The position numbers and the translations under genes are program-made. A DNA stretch of 64,000 bases from Anthopleura xanthogrammica (lineage: Eukaryota; Cnidaria; Anthozoa; Actiniaria; Actiniidae). Below are positions 63,501 through 64,000 of the stretch, piece by piece. The notes below the pieces were generated by a model. It was not told the DNA's origin, searched no databases, and saw only the letters and a list, made by a program, of their open reading frames with translations. Location of the stretch: contig OZ025218.1 of NCBI GenBank assembly GCA_964019055.1, forward strand, positions 2,811,191-2,875,190. Reading direction: 5' to 3'. Each line of letters starts with the position of its first letter. Positions within the stretch are counted from its first letter, which is position 1.

Positions 63501-64000
63501 CAAGGATTCACAATAATCAAGGGACGCACAAGTGTACATTATGTGACAAGACATTTCTCTCCAGTAAGTGTCTCTCTAGGCATTCCAGCGTGCATAGAGA
63601 AAAGACACTTGCCTGTGAAATTTGCGAGAAGACTTTTCTGACTCCTGCACGTTTGGCTACACATTCTAAAACGCACTGGAATGGTACGTCTAGTTTAACT
63701 TGCGCTGTTTGTAACAAGAACTTCTACAGATATTCTAGTTATAAGACGCACTTACGATTCCACGAGAGTTCAGAGCCGGTAGAATGCACTACGTGTAATG
63801 CTGTTTTCCCTTCCCTTGGCCTTCTAGACATCCATCAAAGAACGCACAACGCGGATGGTTCATTCAAGTGCCTTCAGTGCAACAGAACTTTCCGGTTCAA
63901 AGATGGTCTGACAAGACATGAATTAATTCACAAGGAGAAGACTCTTAGCTGCTCGGTATGTGATAAGAAGTTTAGAAGGCAAGGAGAATTGACGAGACAT
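60564..64000 (+). CDS. Poly-C2H2 zinc-finger protein (at least 29 fingers), cut by the window end
   Basis: The exon opens after TTCTCCAG (60563). The first ATG, in a CACCATG context, is at 60602. The frame stays open for 1133 codons to position 64000. Residues 1-155 are acidic and Ser/Thr-rich, with a basic patch (KKKGKKNQ, about 143-150). Fingers 1-6 follow from C157, then an acidic Ser-rich linker (EENAEN-like, with DDDEDDSDSS), then fingers 7-17, a second short acidic linker, and fingers 18-29. Most follow C-x2-C-x12-H-x3-4-H. Fingers 3, 6 and 9 end in Cys (KKTSC, KTKTC, RKSEC). Only one classical TGE linker (HTGETPFKC) is present; most linkers are not Kruppel-like. No KRAB, BTB, SCAN or ZAD domain is visible. 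Fingers 18-21, 22-25 and 26-29 are three copies of one 112-residue module. Role is probably nuclear DNA binding; target unknown. Confidence 0.93.
63023..64000 (+). repeat. In-frame 336-bp (112-codon) four-finger module, three copies
   Basis: Copies start at 63023, 63359 and 63695, exactly 336 bp apart. Each runs: a finger with SSYxxH and an LRFH/IRYH end, the link ESSEP or ESAEP, a finger with an F-x-S-[LV]-G-x-L core, the link HN-x2-G-[ST]-[HF]-KC, a TF-x5-LSRH/LTRH-type finger, and a fourth finger. The third copy is cut by the window end one finger tail short, so more modules may follow. Confidence 0.92.

Overview
The window is eukaryotic nuclear DNA that is AT-rich, intron-rich and full of short palindromic repeats. 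It most likely comes from a cnidarian, plausibly a stony coral. Reasons: tRNA-derived SINEs with a coral-type body, CR1/L2-type LINE tails with a GCGCTATATAAAT-like 3' end, very many MITE-like foldback elements, an intronless class A GPCR, a KCTD-type BTB domain fused to a TLDc domain, and ordinary animal single-copy genes (Pur-alpha, RSPH14, an FKRP-like LicD protein, a poly-zinc-finger protein). The species assignment is inference. All exon models were built by hand from splice sites, phase and recognisable protein sequence.

Layout. 1-3.8 kb: repeats, foldback elements and a LINE tail. 3.1-9.5 kb: a local segmental duplication carrying two intact copies of a small TATA-box gene of unknown function, later hit by a LINE, a MITE nested in that LINE, and other foldbacks. 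9.5-11.5 kb: Tc1-like MITE and SINE debris. 11.5-24.0 kb (+): a nine-exon Pur-alpha gene. 24-27.6 kb: foldback repeats. 27.7-28.6 kb (+): an unrecognised single-exon 292-residue ORF. 28.7-33 kb: repeats, including a 665-bp repeat that recurs at 36.9-38.4 kb with two insertions. 33.06-33.99 kb (+): a class A GPCR broken by a single-base frameshift, running straight into a 72-bp minisatellite (to 35.6 kb). 35.6-36.9 kb (-): a LINE fragment interrupted by another retroelement.

39.2-45.25 kb (-): RSPH14 (ten exons) with an RFX X-box just upstream of its start codon. 46.2-48.8 kb (-): an FKRP-like LicD gene whose last exon is part of a 106-bp tandem duplication that fixes the stop codon. 49.9-50.9 kb: a 57-bp satellite. 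52.2-55.9 kb (-): a BTB-TLDc gene. 56.5-64.0 kb (+): a divergently oriented gene with one large coding exon encoding at least 29 C2H2 fingers, cut by the window end inside the third copy of a 112-codon four-finger module.

The genes are unrelated in function: single-stranded nucleic-acid binding, ciliary radial spoke, glycan or phosphate transfer, TLDc/BTB, and transcription-factor-like fingers. There is no operon logic. The most unusual material is the duplicated small gene, the tandem duplication at the end of the LicD gene, the modular zinc-finger array, and a set of foldback families sharing an ATAGACC terminus.
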